Assembly (NCBI GenBank): GCA_011634665.1
Contig: WAEK01000038.1
Coordinates: forward strand, 1 to 64,000
Origin: Mortierella sp. BCC40632
Lineage: Eukaryota > Mortierellomycota > Mortierellomycetes > Mortierellales > Mortierellaceae
Length of the DNA stretch: 64,000 nt
Direction of reading: 5' to 3'
Shown: in pieces, positions 33,047 through 44,477 of the stretch
Position numbering within the stretch: position 1 is the first letter of the stretch
Layout: each line of letters begins with the position of its first letter
Made by a program: the position numbers and the translations under genes
Notes under the pieces: model-generated
The model's input: only the letters and a program-made list of their open reading frames with translations
Database searches by the model: none
Told to the model about the DNA's origin: nothing

Positions 33047-33231
33047 TGTGCGACAGTGTCCTCTTCAAGCTTCGCCCTTTGCCACTATCTGTGACTGTCC
33101 TGTTGCCACCACCACCGCGCCCCCTCCACATTGCCACCAAAATACTTGTATAAATAGTCAACCCTTTAGTTACCTTAATCTTTAGCAATAAACTGCCCAA
33201 ACCAAAGACTCCCTGGCCTCTGACTGTTGCA
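33047..33231 (+). repeat. 5' LTR of element D
   Basis: Starts about TGTGCGACAGTG, with a TATAAATAG box at 33,149 and AATAAAC near 33,187, and ends TGTTGCA before the likely primer binding site TGGCAGCAAAGGTAC. The left boundary is estimated; the matching 3' LTR is not in the window. Confidence 0.6.
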
Positions 33232-34098
33232 TGGCAGCAAAGGTACAACCTCTTTCCACTGACCACTCTGACACTGACTCCCCCTCGAACCCTGCTACCC
33301 CCCGGACCCCCACGACCCCAACACAAGTACCCCAAGAACAAGACCCTCTTGCCGATATTTTATCTTCCTTGTCCATCATGTACCCAGACGCTGAAGCCTC
33401 CGCTACCATCCTTTAAGGACCAGCTGCGAATGACCACGCAAGAACTCTCGCCGCCGTCCTCAAGCCTCCTAAACCCGAGCCCTTTACCGGCATTATCGAT
33501 GCCGAGGAGTGTCTGAACTTTGCAACTTTCCCCTGATCTGTGGGTTCGGTACTTTGTACTCGCTCTCACAAAGGATGCTCGCTCTTGGTGGCGCACGTCT
33601 GATATCAAAATTGAGACCCCATGGACGACCTTTCGAGAACAATTTATCGCAAGGTTCACGCCCCCTGATGCTGTCCACGCTGCTCGATTGAAATTGGAAG
33701 GCCTTGTACAAGGAAAAAGAGGCGTTGCCGAATATACGAATGAGTTCCGACGATACCTACGCCTTATCCCATCGGTAGATAAAGACGCTGCTCAATTCCG
33801 GTTTCTTCGCGGTCTTGACCCAGAGACATCAAAGCAAGTCCGACTCCGTGAACCCAAGAACCTGGAAAAAGCGATCACCGAGGCTACAATTGTTTATGAT
33901 ATCCTTTACCCCTCCAGCTACTTTCTTCACGATAAACATAACGTCCCCTCTTCATCTCCCGGCCCCAGCAATACCCCAAAAGACCCAATGGCCATGGAGA
34001 TTGACAACCTCAGAACAGAACTCAACGCCCTCCGTCGACAATTCTCTTCTCGCCCCACAGCAACACCCAAGTTATCCCCACAAGAACGCGAACGACTC
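33231..34098 (+). pseudogene. Element D gag, N-terminal part
   Basis: ATG at 33,231 opens MAAKVQPLSTDHSDTDSPSN; an in-frame TAA near 33,415 and a frame change near 33,520 precede the main capsid region: LWVRYFVLALTKDARSWWRT, FREQFIARFTPPDAVHAA, RRYLRLIPSVDKDAAQFRF, VRLREPKNLEKAITEA. The frame reaches LSPQERERL at 34,098, where element E is inserted. It continues with RQRGACFRCRKDGHMANEC (zinc knuckle) at 39,347-39,400. Confidence 0.85.
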
Positions 34099-34329
34099 TG
34101 TAACAAGGCAAGAGGAATAGGGAAGGAGAAGAACAAGGACAGGGACTAGGACAAGGGCTAGGGACAAGAAGTGAGTTACTAACTGACGTTTATTGAGAAA
34201 GAAAGAGAGGAAATAAATACTAGAGAAGATATGTAGAAAAAGGGGTGAACCCTTTCCATGGAGCGCGGCAATGGGGGAAGAAAATTCGTGTCCGTCCGTA
34301 CAGATCGAAACATTCCAGCAAGGACATTC

Positions 34330-36386
34330 TCAAAGAGACGCACCAAGGTAGCATACTCTTTGACACTCCCCTCTTAAAAAGAGGTCCTTCTCCTTGAGAG
34401 TATCTCGGTAATCTTGAATAATATCCTGTGCGTTCTCGAGGTCTTCGAGCGTCTGCCAAGTGCTATCTTTTACCGGGAAACCAACCCATTTGACTAGGAA
34501 TTTAATTAGACCTTCCTTTGTCTTCTTGTGCTTGACGATTCGCTCCACCTCATAGGGCTGTTCATAGTACTCATCGCTATCGTCAATGAGAGGTTCCTTG
34601 TCAGGCCTCAGCTCTTCATTATCCGCAAACTCGTCACTCCTACGAGTAGTAGCCCTGAGCTTGGAGACGTGGAACACAGGATGCAGTCGACTTCTAGGAG
34701 GTAACTGCAACTTGTAGTTCAAGGGACTTGGTTGAGCAATAATTTTGTAAGGTCCTAGGAATGGTCTCCTCAGTTTGTTGACCTTCTTTGTCGCATTTTC
34801 CGTGGCGGTTTTGATATCGGTTGCGTCGATATAGACAAGATCGTCTATTTCAAATATGGCCTCGCGTCTGTGGGCATCGTACTGGTCAGAGTACTTTTTG
34901 TGACTGTCTTGGATAGCGTCATAAACAATTCGGAATCTCGCTTGGTGTTTCTCCATCTCTTCTTTCACATTAGGTTGTTTGACCACATGAGCTTTTTCCG
35001 TCAAGAGTGTCGCTGGTGTTAACGGTACGTGTCCATACATCACTTCGAATGGGCTAAGTCCTGTAGCGGATGACTTGGCAGAATTATGCGCAGACTCGGC
35101 ATGGATGAGGAATTCGTCCCAATCATCGTGAGCCTCATTCGTGTATAAGCGCAGATACTGTTCCAAGGACTGGATGATTCGCTCTGCTTGTCCGTTTGAT
35201 TGTTGATGTCTAGCGGTTGACATGTTCAGACTCGTTCCAAGATGCTCGAAAAGGTTCTTCCAGAATGTACTGGTGAATCTGGTGTCTCGGTCCGACACGA
35301 TTGACTTGGGAACTCCATAATGTCGGAACACTTGCTGGAAAAATATGTTGGCAACATCCTTGGCGGTGCAACTGGTTTTTTTGTGGCGACAAACACAGCG
35401 GCTTTTTTACTAAACCTGTCCACAAATACTACTATTGCATCATGTCCTGCTTTCGTTTTAGGTAGATGTGTCACCAGGTCCATTGCAATGTGCGTCCAAG
35501 GTTTCTCTGGAATGGGTAATGGCTGCAATAGCCCCAGTTCTTTTGTCGTTCTGTGCTTGCTAAGTCGACACTCGTGGCACGAGCTAACATAATTTTTGAC
35601 GGATTGCCACATGCCCGGCCAATAGTATCCTTCAGATAGCCGGACGTATGTCTTGTCAACACCAAGGTGTCCTGCTAACGACGAGTCATGGATTTCCTTC
35701 ATGATCGTAGACTTTTCCTCTGGTAGGTTGGGTACACATAATCGCATGTCTTTCTTAAGGTAGAGGAGGTTGTCATGGAGCGTGAACTCGTACGGGTTAT
35801 TATTTTTCCTTGAACTGCTCTAACTCGTTTCAACCAATCGCCAAAATCTTCATCCTCCTCGTAGGCCTCTCTGCAAGCTTCCAAGATTGTGGATCCGATT
35901 ACTGGTTTTGACTCCATACTGGCTGCATCTTGGTAGTCCGGCCTTCTTGAAAGAGCATCAGGTACAACATTGAGTGGTCCTTTTTGTATCGTATCACAAA
36001 ATTATACTCTGCTAGTTTTTCCATCCAGCGAATTTGGCGAGGACTGAGCGTGTTCTTTGTATCCAGATATTTTAGTGATTCATGATCGGTGAAAACAATA
36101 AAGGGCTCGGCTGTCGAATGCAGATATACTCGCCATTTTTTGGAGTGCATGGACGGCGGCAAGTTGTTCTTTTTTCATGGATTGGGTAATTAATCTCTGC
36201 AGCGGACAGTTTCCTTGATTCGAACGCGACTGGTCGACCGTTCTGCATTAACGCTGCACCAATAGCATATTTCGAGGAGTCGACATGGACTTCAACAGGG
36301 AGTTCGGGATTGAAGACAGCCAGGACTGGGGCGTTCATAATTGCCTTTTTCAATTTTTGAACGCACGTTTTTGTTCTTTCAACCAT
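34330..36386 (-). pseudogene. Element E RNase H, integrase and chromodomain
   Basis: RNase H: LPVEVHVDSSKYAIGAALMQ, SRKLSAAEINYPIHEK, then FIVFTDHESLKYL. Integrase zinc region: HDSSLAGHLGVDKTYVRL and CHECRLSKH (about 35,700-35,560). Core: HIAMDLVTHLPKTKAGHDAI (first Asp), KSIVSDRDTRFTSTFW (second Asp) and NGQAERIIQSLEQ (Glu, about 35,180). C-terminal chromodomain: YEVERIVKHKKTKEGLIKFL then WVGFPVKDSTWQTLEDL, which in this clade binds modified histone tails and directs insertion. Frame changes at about 36,160, 35,750 and 35,330. Confidence 0.9.
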
Positions 36387-37300
36387 CGGAAGGTCACATC
36401 TTTTTTCAGTAGTTCAGTGAGGGGAGCGGCAATCTTGGCGAGCTTGTGAATGAAGCGTCGGTAGTAGTTGACAAGTCCTAGAAACGATTGGATATCTAGG
36501 ACACAGCGCAAGGCTGGCCACTCGGCTATTGCCTGGACTTTGGAGGGGTCGACCGATACGCCCTTGCTGGACACGATGTGTCCTAGGAAGCCAACTTCGC
36601 TCTTGGCAAATTCGCACTTGGACAGCTTGGCATACAGTCGATGTTCTCGTAATTTGCGCAAGATAATTTCCAAATGAACTAAATGTTGTTCCATGTTCTT
36701 GCTGAATATCAATAGATCGTCGAGGTATATGATCACACAACCATCCAGTTCGGTTCGGAAAACTTCGTTCATTAATGTCATGAAGGTGGCAGGAGCATTG
36801 GTCAATCCGAATGGCAGCACAAGGAACTCATATAGGCCGTATCTTGTGCGAAAAGCGGTCTTGTGTACGTCGTTTTCGTGAATTCGAACTTGGTGATAAC
36901 CTGTTCGTAAATCCATTTTGCTAAACACTTCTGCGCCGTTCAGTCGATCAAGCAACTCATCAATTCTTGGTAACGGATAAGTATTCCTGATTGTTTGTTT
37001 GTTCAATGCTCTGTAGTCAATGCACATTCTCAAGTCGCCTTTTTTTTTCCGCACAAACAATACAGGAGCACCGTAAGGGGATTGACTAGGTCTAATGAAC
37101 CCGTGTCGTAGCAGGTCATCAATTTGTTTTTGAGCTCGTCCATTTCGGCCAAGGAAAGTTGATAGGTAGGCCTAGAGGGCGGCGTCGATCCAGGAATCAG
37201 GTCAATGTGATGGTCTACTGACCGCTCAGGGAGGTAGTTCTTTCGGGAGTTCCTCTGGAAATACATCGCTGTATTTTTCTAGGAGAACTTCTACCTCCGG
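36350..37300 (-). pseudogene. Element E reverse transcriptase
   Basis: Begins about 37,270 ([28 protein letters not shown]), then [54 protein letters not shown], the catalytic box [30 protein letters not shown] and [13 protein letters not shown] frame change occurs at the homopolymer near 37,045. Complete motif set of a Ty3-type RT. Confidence 0.9.
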
Positions 37301-37564
37301 TGGCTGACTTTCGCTTTTTTCTTGTTATCCTCCTCGTTCGATCGCACAATGCACAAGTAGGTTTGGTGTTTTCCAAGGGAACGTTTGAATTGCATTGCGG
37401 ACAATACTGGTTGGTGTGTCGGTCGGGTGTATCCTTGGATACAATGTCAGGTTCGACTCGGATGACGTGGTTGGCAAGGTCTAATATTGGTTGCGGTTTA
37501 CTATGTGCCAGCCAACGTTTGCCCAGGATTGCTTCGAATTTCATGTCGACAACATTGAATTGGA

Positions 37565-38221
37565 TTACTGGGCAAAAATTGTCGGCAAGTCGGAGTCGGA
37601 TGTGGCAATATTGGGTACAAAGTGTTGGTTGGCCATTGCCAAACGCAACTGTTGTTGGATTTCGCTTTTTGACGTTGCGATATGAAGGCGCTTGACTACC
37701 TCGTAATTAATGTAACTTGCGGATGCGCCGCTATCTACCATAATGTCGATAGTATGATCCTTGAAACGACCGGCCACATACATGAGAGGTTCGTCTTCGA
37801 TTTCTTCTGGTAATTCAGGGTTAACTTCCTGACTGTTGGAATCTGGACATGGACTAGCAGAAAACTTATTCTGGGGACTGGGAGTGAAGGTTGAGTCGTC
37901 TGACTCACTACTGGATTCACGGGACACGGCACTACATTCTGCACTTGCAGGGAACTCGGGGCCAAGGCTACTATTGGTATCTTGAACAGGCAGCGGCTCA
38001 CGTGAACCGACGACATTTAACGGGGTTGGACTGGGAATGGCACTCGCTGAGAACCGGAAACCAACTTTGGTCTCGGAACTGGGATCAATTGTTAACCCAC
38101 TTGGATCGACAATTTTAGGCTGGGAGGAGATACGAAGCTCACTTGAGCTGGAGGGACATGATTCTGATTGTTTAGAAATGTCACTCGACGTTTCTGGACA
38201 ATTTGTGGGTTTAGGGAACAC
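37565..38221 (-). pseudogene. Element E protease region
   Basis: Ser/Pro-rich spacer, then DIMVDSGASASYINYEVVKR with the retropepsin D-S-G at about 37,725. The partner motif ILGKRWLAHSKP appears at 37,535-37,490 in the next frame. Links the gag zinc knuckle to the RT. Confidence 0.85.
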
Positions 38222-38283
38222 TCCTTCTGGACAATCACCAATAACATTTACGACCGTAGTCCCATATAAAGATCCAGAATTTT

Positions 38284-39038
38284 TTATTGGGACGGGGCTT
38301 TTCCCCCCGACGCATTCTTTTTTTTTTGCCTCACAGTTCTTGGCTTGATGGCCAGGTTGGTGACAATAGAAGCATGCACGATTTTTCCAGTCCGCTTGTT
38401 TTGAGGACTCATCTTGTGCATGTTCATAGCGTCTAGCTCCATCGGTTCTGCTTGGCTATTCGAGGACTCAGGCCTTGCTGGTTCATGTTTGGGTTGTGGT
38501 TCCCAAGAATGTTGCTTCCCACGTTGGTACACTCGGTCGAGGCTCTCAGACACTTGAACAATCGTGTACAGGTCTTGTCGAAGGCTTGGATTACCGGCGA
38601 AATGTTCTTGAAGTCTTTGTCCAAGCCCTTGGAGGAAGACCTGGATCGCTTCTGCCTCACTCATGTCAGTGAGGACAGAGCGTAGGGTTTCGAACTCATT
38701 GATGTAATCCGTGACAGACCCTTTCTGTTTTAGGTTGTACAATTTGCTACGAGCGAACAATTTGGTGTTGGGGCTCGAGTAGCGTTTTTCCAACGCAGCC
38801 TTGAAACTGATCCAATCGTTATCATTGAGGACAGCTGGAAACGTAAGGGTCCGGACCCAGTTGCGCGCGTTGCCTTGGAGAAGAAGACGGCACCCTTGGA
38901 TCCGTTGACTCGCGTTGAGACTGAGAGCATCGCTATACTCTTCAATATCCTTGATCCAGTTGGAAACGTTTTCGTTTGGAAGGCCTTTGAATTCATGGAG
39001 ATGGACATTTTAACAAAGGTATCGAAGTGGTTAGGCAT
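38284..39038 (-). pseudogene. Element E gag
   Basis: Capsid part: MSISMNSKAFQTKTFP..., then EKRYSSPNTKLFARSKLYNL, DYINEFETLRSVLTDMSEAE, FLQGLGQRLQEHFAGNPSLR. A CCHC knuckle CFYCHQPGHQAKNC is found near 38,375-38,335 in a shifted frame. Frame breaks near 38,790 and 38,400. Confidence 0.85.
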
Positions 39039-39346
39039 AATGGAGGTGGTGGAAGGGAACTTCCTTTGCTACCATGTAACAAGGCAAGAGGAATAGGGAA
39101 GGAGAAGAACAAGGACAGGGACTAGGACAAAGGCTAGGGACAAGAAGTGAGTTACTAACTGACGTTTATTGAGAAAGAAAGAGAGGAAATAAATACTAGA
39201 GAAGATATGTAGAAAAAGGGGTGAACCCTTTCCATGGAGCGCGGCAATGGGGGAAGAAAATTCGTGTCCGTCCGTACAGATCGAAACATTCCAGCAAGGA
39301 CATTCTCAAAGAGACGCACCAAGGTAGCATACTCTTTGACAGACTC

Positions 39347-39834
39347 CGCCAACGAGGAGCTTGCTTCCGCTGTCGCAAGGATGGGCATATGGCCAACGAA
39401 TGCCGCAGTGGAAAATGGTTCAACAACATAGAATCCGAAGAGGCCTCTCCCTCGCAGCCCGAGCAGGGAAAAGACCTCAGCAATTAAGATCAGTCCAGGG
39501 CTTAGTTGCTGAAACCCCCTCTCCTGTCCACCTGGACCAGGGGAGTGTTCCGAGACCAGAGTTAAGTTCGCAAGCGAATAAAAATAAAACAGTATTCAAC
39601 TCTACTTCGTCCACTCCTCAGAAAAATAATGACAATATTACTCACGACTAGTGTTTCTCAAAAAAAGCCCGAGCCGAAAAAGCTAGTCCCACACAATGTA
39701 AAATTTCTCGGTGAAAGCTCACCCGACTCGGCTCGAAAATTTACATTGTGTAGGACTGGCTTTTTTGGCTCGGGCTTTTTTAGAGAAACACTACTCACGA
39801 CCCAACCAAGGCCCACACATACGTCCATGAACCA
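39347..39834 (+). pseudogene. Element D gag C-terminus and spacer
   Basis: Resumes after element E: RQRGACFRCRKDGHMANECR (zinc knuckle), then a Ser/Gln-rich tail (stop at 39,486 in one frame; the overlapping frame 39,361-39,651 leads on). The MITE at 39,649 separates NNDNITHD from PTKAHTYVHEP; removing 153 bases (MITE plus one duplication) keeps the frame with the polyprotein at 39,835. Confidence 0.75.
39649..39793. mobile_element. 145-bp hAT-type MITE, copy 2
   Basis: Same length and nearly the same sequence as 5,565-5,709, with ends TAGTGTTTCTC / GAGAAACACTA and an 8-bp duplication CTCACGAC (39,641-39,648 and 39,794-39,801). Its first bases add a TAG stop to the element D reading frame. 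Confidence 0.95.
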
Positions 39835-41715
39835 ATGCCAACGTCGTCAACGACTGAGGAAAAGGCTTGTACTAGTGACAAAGTGGACCTGGACCCGCCT
39901 ACTCTTGAAATACAGCTAGATCCATCGCCAAAGTCAACAAACAAACCGAAGAAAAGGAAAGGATTGGGCCTTCATAGCTTCACCATTGCTAAAGCTCAAC
40001 AACGACTCCTTACTTTCATCGGTGCAGTCAACAACCACCCTGCAAAGATTTTAATCGATGGAGGGGCAGAAATGAATGTCATCAGCAAACGATTTTTATC
40101 TCAACACTCGATCCCCGTAAAGTCTTGCACTCCTATCCCTGTCCTTCTCCCAAACGGCTCCTCCTCCACGACATCTCACACGGCAACTATCACACTCGCA
40201 CGCGATAACTATAACGACTCAGTAGACGCTATCGCTTATGACCTCCAAAAATACGACATCATCCTCGGTAAACCCTGGCTCACGGACATCAACCCAAACA
40301 TCAACTGGCAAACGAACAAACTGGTCTTTGATCACAACGGAAAGACAGTTCACTGGATATGTCGCGGCTTCAAACCAACTTCAGTAACTACGACCTCAGT
40401 CGGACTCCTTCTTAGTCATATGCATTTCAACACAATCACAGCCCTACCCGGTAGTGAAGTCTTTCTTGCCCTACTCAAAGAAGGAGACACCAAGCCTGCT
40501 ATCAACCCTATGGAAAATGCCGACCCCGATATCAGGAAAATCGTAATGGAAGAGTTTCCGGATGTATTCCCTGACTCTCTCCCTGATGGACTTCCCCCAG
40601 ACAGAGGAGACGCAATGCGTATTGACACTGACCCAACCGCCGACCCACCTGTTCGACCTGTCATTCGACTTTCAATCGCTGAACTTGATGAACTAAAAAA
40701 GCAGTTGGATGACCTTCTGAAAAAAGGATTCATTAAGCCTAGCACATCACCATACGGTGCTCCCGTCCTCTTCGTTCGGAAAAAGGAAGGAACTCTCAGG
40801 ATGTGTGTGGATTACAGAGGTCTCAACAGAATCACCAAAAAGAACCGCCACCCTCTGCCTCGGATTGACGAATTAATAGACAGATTCAGAGGTGCCAAGT
40901 ACTTCTCGAAACTTGACCTCTTGTCAGGATACCATCAGCAACGAGTCTATGAACCACACACTCACAAAACAGCCTTTCGCTGTCGATATGGTCATTATGA
41001 ATTTAATGTTGTTCCTTTTGGTTTGACAAACGCCCCAGCTTCCTTCTCGTCTATGATGCGCACCGTCTTGAACCCTGTCTTGGACGAAATTGTTGTAGCC
41101 TACCTGGACGACGTTCTAATCTACTCTAAAACCAAGAAAGAACATCTGGATCATTTACGAACAGTTCTTTCTCTTTTCAGGAAGCACAGTCTCTATGCAA
41201 AGCTCAGCAAATGTTCGTTTCTACAACAACAAACAGAGTTTTTGGGACACATCCTCACCAAGGATGGTATTCAAACAAACTCTGGACTCGTCAAAGCTAT
41301 CAGAGAATGGCCTCGACCAACAAAGCAAAAGGAAGTTCAACAGTTCATCGGCCTCGCTCAGTTCTACCACAACTATGTCAACAATTTTGCCCAGATTGCT
41401 CTACCCCTGACATCCCTCTTAGGAGACGACGTCCCCTTCGAGTGGAATGACAGCCATGAGTCTGCCTTCATCGCTCTCAAAAAAGCTGTTAGTGAAGCAC
41501 CAGTCCTCAGGATATTCGACCCTGAATTAACAACATCAGTGGAGACGGACGCTTCTGGATTTGCAGTAGGAGCTGTCCTATTTCAAATAGACAAAAATGG
41601 AGAATCACGACCAGTTGCCTTCACGTCTCGGAAAATGAACTCTGCAGAAAGGAACTATCCAACACACGAACAGGAGCTGTTGGCAGTTGTACACGCCCTC
41701 AAAACATGGCGATAC
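39835..41715 (+). CDS. Element D protease, reverse transcriptase and RNase H (open)
   Basis: The longest unbroken pol frame in the window. Protease KILIDGGAEMNVISKRFLSQ (about 40,050) and IILGKPWLTDINPNINW; RT with [50 protein letters not shown], catalytic AYLDDVLIYSKTK (41,100) and QTEFLGHILTKDG; RNase H with TSVETDASGFAVGAVLF, RKMNSAERNYPTHEQELLAV, stopping at WRYY where the Tc1 element begins at 41,718. All core motifs are intact. The first ATG in frame (39,835) is probably not a true start; the frame comes from gag. Confidence 0.92.
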
Positions 41716-41717
41716 TA

Positions 41718-43318
41718 TAGTGGTCAGCGAAAGTGTTCGCATGTTTTCTGTTTTGCTATATCAGTTTTCCTCCCTCGCTCATTTTAACTTATGCGATTCT
41801 CTTTTTTAAATGGTAGATTGCTTGGCTGATGGTCTCTATTTTGGCTGTATGTCAATCGATTTGAAAACGATTTGGTCAAGATATAAACACCCTCTATTTC
41901 TTCACTCCATTCGAACACTTTATTTGAATCACTACACTTTTTGTTTGATGGAGTCGGACCAATTCTAGTTTCAATTTATTTGGCACCCTTTCAGTCGTAT
42001 CACTTTCTCCATTCGACTAGGAAGACTCTCATACAATGAATGGAGGAAATCATCTGGGATCGATCCCCAGATATGATCGATTCTTTTCCCACAAGGTCTG
42101 TAGATTTGGTGCAGTCGTTTCGTATCTATCCAGAGCCCTTTTGATATATGCCCATACATGCTCAATGATGTTGAGGTCGGCAGAGTTTGCAGGCCACTCA
42201 AGTCGTCGAATTCTTCTGCGTCTGAAGAAGTCTTGGATAATACGTGCAGTATGAACTTTGGCGTTGTCCTGTTGAAAAAGAAAACTTGCAGCGTCCATTT
42301 GCCACCAGTTGCGAGAAGCGATTACATAGTCATCGAGTATCTCCAGATACACTTGCGAATTGATCCTATCCTTGATCCACTCGGAGTCCCCTACGCCAAA
42401 AAATGTAATGCAACCCCACATCATAATTTTCCCTCCTCCACCCTGTGGAACTCCTATCTTGTGATGTTCTCGCTTGCCTTTGTTTCGTTTTCGAGAGTAA
42501 TAGTGCTTCCTTCCGTAGGACCCCATCCTACTAACTACAGTCTCGTCGGAGAACATAACGTTCTTCCAGTCCTCCACCGTCCAGTGCAAGTGATCCTTGG
42601 CAAACCGGACTCGATCTTGCTTGTGCTTCTTCGTCAGATAAAGTTCCTTGCGCTTGACATACGAATAGAGACTATCTTTTTTCAGATACTTCCTGATTGT
42701 CTCTATGTGAACGTTAACTCCGTCTGTTCCAAGAACGAGCTGCTTTCCCTCGAGAACAGTTGAAATTTGACCACTGTCCACTTGGCGAATAAGCATCCTC
42801 CTAGAGGCATCGCAAACTTTCTTAGGACGACCTATTATCGGATCAGGAATATTCTCCTTGTCCTCGTTCCTGATCTTATCGATAGCTGCAAGGGAGATAT
42901 GAAGCTCATTTGCCACCTGACGGATCGACCTTCCGTGTCGAAGAAGGATCTTGACATTGTTGATCTTTTCTTGGGAGAGCCGTCTCATTTTGGATTGGTG
43001 TTCTGTTAATGATTGAAACAGCAGGAGAGGAGAATACAGTGCTGAGGAGCCGTGCTGAAAGATAAAGAGTTGGTTGAGAAAGAGAAGCGGAGGTGAAAAG
43101 AATGCTATTTCAAACAAAGTGTATGAATGGACTGGATATTTTTGAAATCATGGTTTGATATCATGCTGAGCAGATTCCTGTCACAGATGAAACCGGAATG
43201 AAACCCAACGGCCAGACAACCCTTTCTTTCAATTGCGATAGCACTGTATCTTGGAACAGGGAGTAATCACAAAAGTGCTGCAATTTCAAAATTATGCGAA
43301 CACTTTCGCTGACCACTT
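41718..43318 (-). mobile_element. Tc1/mariner-type transposon in element D RNase H
   Basis: 1,601 bp, ends TAGTGGTCAGCGAAAGTG and AAGTGGTCAGCGAAAGTG (about 24-bp inverted repeats), TA duplication at 41,716-41,717 and 43,319-43,320. Removal restores the RNase H codons Y-Y-L-D-G in frame. Carries one transposase gene on the minus strand. Confidence 0.93.
41974..42988 (-). pseudogene. Tc1-family DD34E transposase, nearly intact
   Basis: Probable start at 42,988 (MRRLSQEKINNVKILL), as upstream codons look like leader. HTH domains: RHGRSIRQVANELHISLAAI and the GRPKKV linker. Catalytic residues: VMFSDETVVSRMG (Asp), FLFQQDNAKVHTA (Asp), [18 protein letters not shown] (Glu), spaced as DD34E. A one-base shift near 42,094 separates the main frame (ending LQTLWEKN) from the proper C-terminus (DDFLHSLYESLPSRMEKVIR, stop at about 41,971). 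Apart from this, the protein is complete. Confidence 0.9.
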
Positions 43319-43320
43319 TA

Positions 43321-44477
43321 TCTCGATGGAACACACTTCATCGTTTATACCGATCATGCTACACTACGACACTTTCCTACACAACCGAAGCTCACCCGTC
43401 GCCAAGCTCGTTGGATGGAACTCCTTCAGGAGTACGACTTCACCTTCAAATATAAGAAAGGATCAGAAAACATCGTATCAGACGCCCTCTCCCGCCGACC
43501 TGACCACTCTCTACCCCAGCCTGTCGATTTTAATTCAATGGAAATAACTCTGGACCGCGATCTTCGAAAACGACTCATCCTTAGTTACAGAGACGACAGC
43601 CGTTTATGGCCTATCTATTATAGCTGCATGAAAGGACAACTTCCTCTATTTTCGATGGACTACTCCATGTGCTACGACGAGGCAAATCAGTAATTTGTAT
43701 CCCCAGGAAATGCTGACATCCGCCACTCACTCATCCATGATGCACACGACTCAGCCATAGCAGGACACTTGGGATTCGACAAAACCTACGACAACTTGAG
43801 GCGCTTTGCATTCTGGCCACAGATAGTCAATGATATCAGGACGTACGTCAGGACTTGTGAGAGTTGCCAGAGGAACAAACATAGCAATCGCGCGCCGACA
43901 GGACTCCTCCATCCACTTCCAATTCCAGATCAACGATGGGAAACAGTGACGATGGATTTTGTTGTACAGTTACCAAAGACAGAGAGAGGCTTTGATGCAA
44001 TCACAGTTTTTGTCGACAAACTATCAAAGCAGGCTCATTTCGCACCTAGTAGAACTACAGATACAGCTGTTGATGTGGCCCATTGTTTCTTCAAAAATGT
44101 CTTCCGACTTCATGGAATGCCAACAACTATTGTGTCAGATCGGGATACAAAGTTTATTAGTCAGTTCTGGCAGGAGTTACACCGACTAATGGACACAAAG
44201 TTAGCCATGTCGACTGCACACCACCCCCAAACAGATGGGCAATCAGAACGCGCAATCCAAACGCTCACAACCATGCTTCGAGCTGTCATAGATCAACAAC
44301 AGACAAACTGGGACCTTTTATTACCGTCACTCGAATATGGATACAACAACTCGGTCAACCCAACAACTGGCTACTCTCCTTTCTTTTTGAACATGGGTTA
44401 CCATCCCCGTATCCCATCCGCCCTACTACAACCCCAACCATCTAAAGCTCCCAAGGTTGAAAGTTTCGTTAGCGACC
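43321..44477 (+). pseudogene. Element D RNase H end and integrase
   Basis: Continues after the Tc1 element: LDGTHFIVYTDHATL-type RNase H end, RRQARWMELLQEYDFTFKYK, SDALSRRPDH. A single in-frame TAA at 43,691, then integrase: HDAHDSAIAGHLGFDKTYDN and CESCQRNKH (HHCC), VTMDFVVQLPKTERGFDAI (Asp), TTIVSDRDTKFISQFW (Asp), HHPQTDGQSERAIQTLTTM (Glu). Ends at SFVSDL where the LTR of element F begins; the C-terminal region is lost. Confidence 0.9.

Larger units (their letters stand above)
34099..39341 (-). mobile_element. Complete chromovirus-type Ty3 element E, 5,243 bp
   Basis: LTRs 34,099-34,365 and 39,075-39,341 (267 bp) differ by about one base. A 5-bp duplication GACTC flanks it (34,094-34,098 and 39,342-39,346). 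The primer binding site TGGTAGCAAAGG lies next to the 5' LTR and a purine tract AAGAGGGGAG next to the 3' LTR. It encodes gag, protease, RT, RNase H, integrase and a C-terminal chromodomain on the minus strand, in several frames. Inserted in gag of element D just before its zinc knuckle. Confidence 0.95.
33047..44477 (+). mobile_element. Ty3-type LTR retrotransposon D, nearly open, multiply interrupted
   Basis: Plus-strand element: 5' LTR 33,047-33,231, gag 33,231-34,093 continuing at 39,347-39,486, protease-RT-RNase H 39,835-41,715, RNase H-integrase 43,321-44,477. Interrupted by element E (34,099-39,341), a MITE (39,649-39,793), a Tc1 element (41,718-43,318), and ended at 44,477 by element F. 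With the inserts removed, the frame from 39,500 to 44,477 has just one stop (TAA at 43,691). It is close in sequence to A1. Confidence 0.9.
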
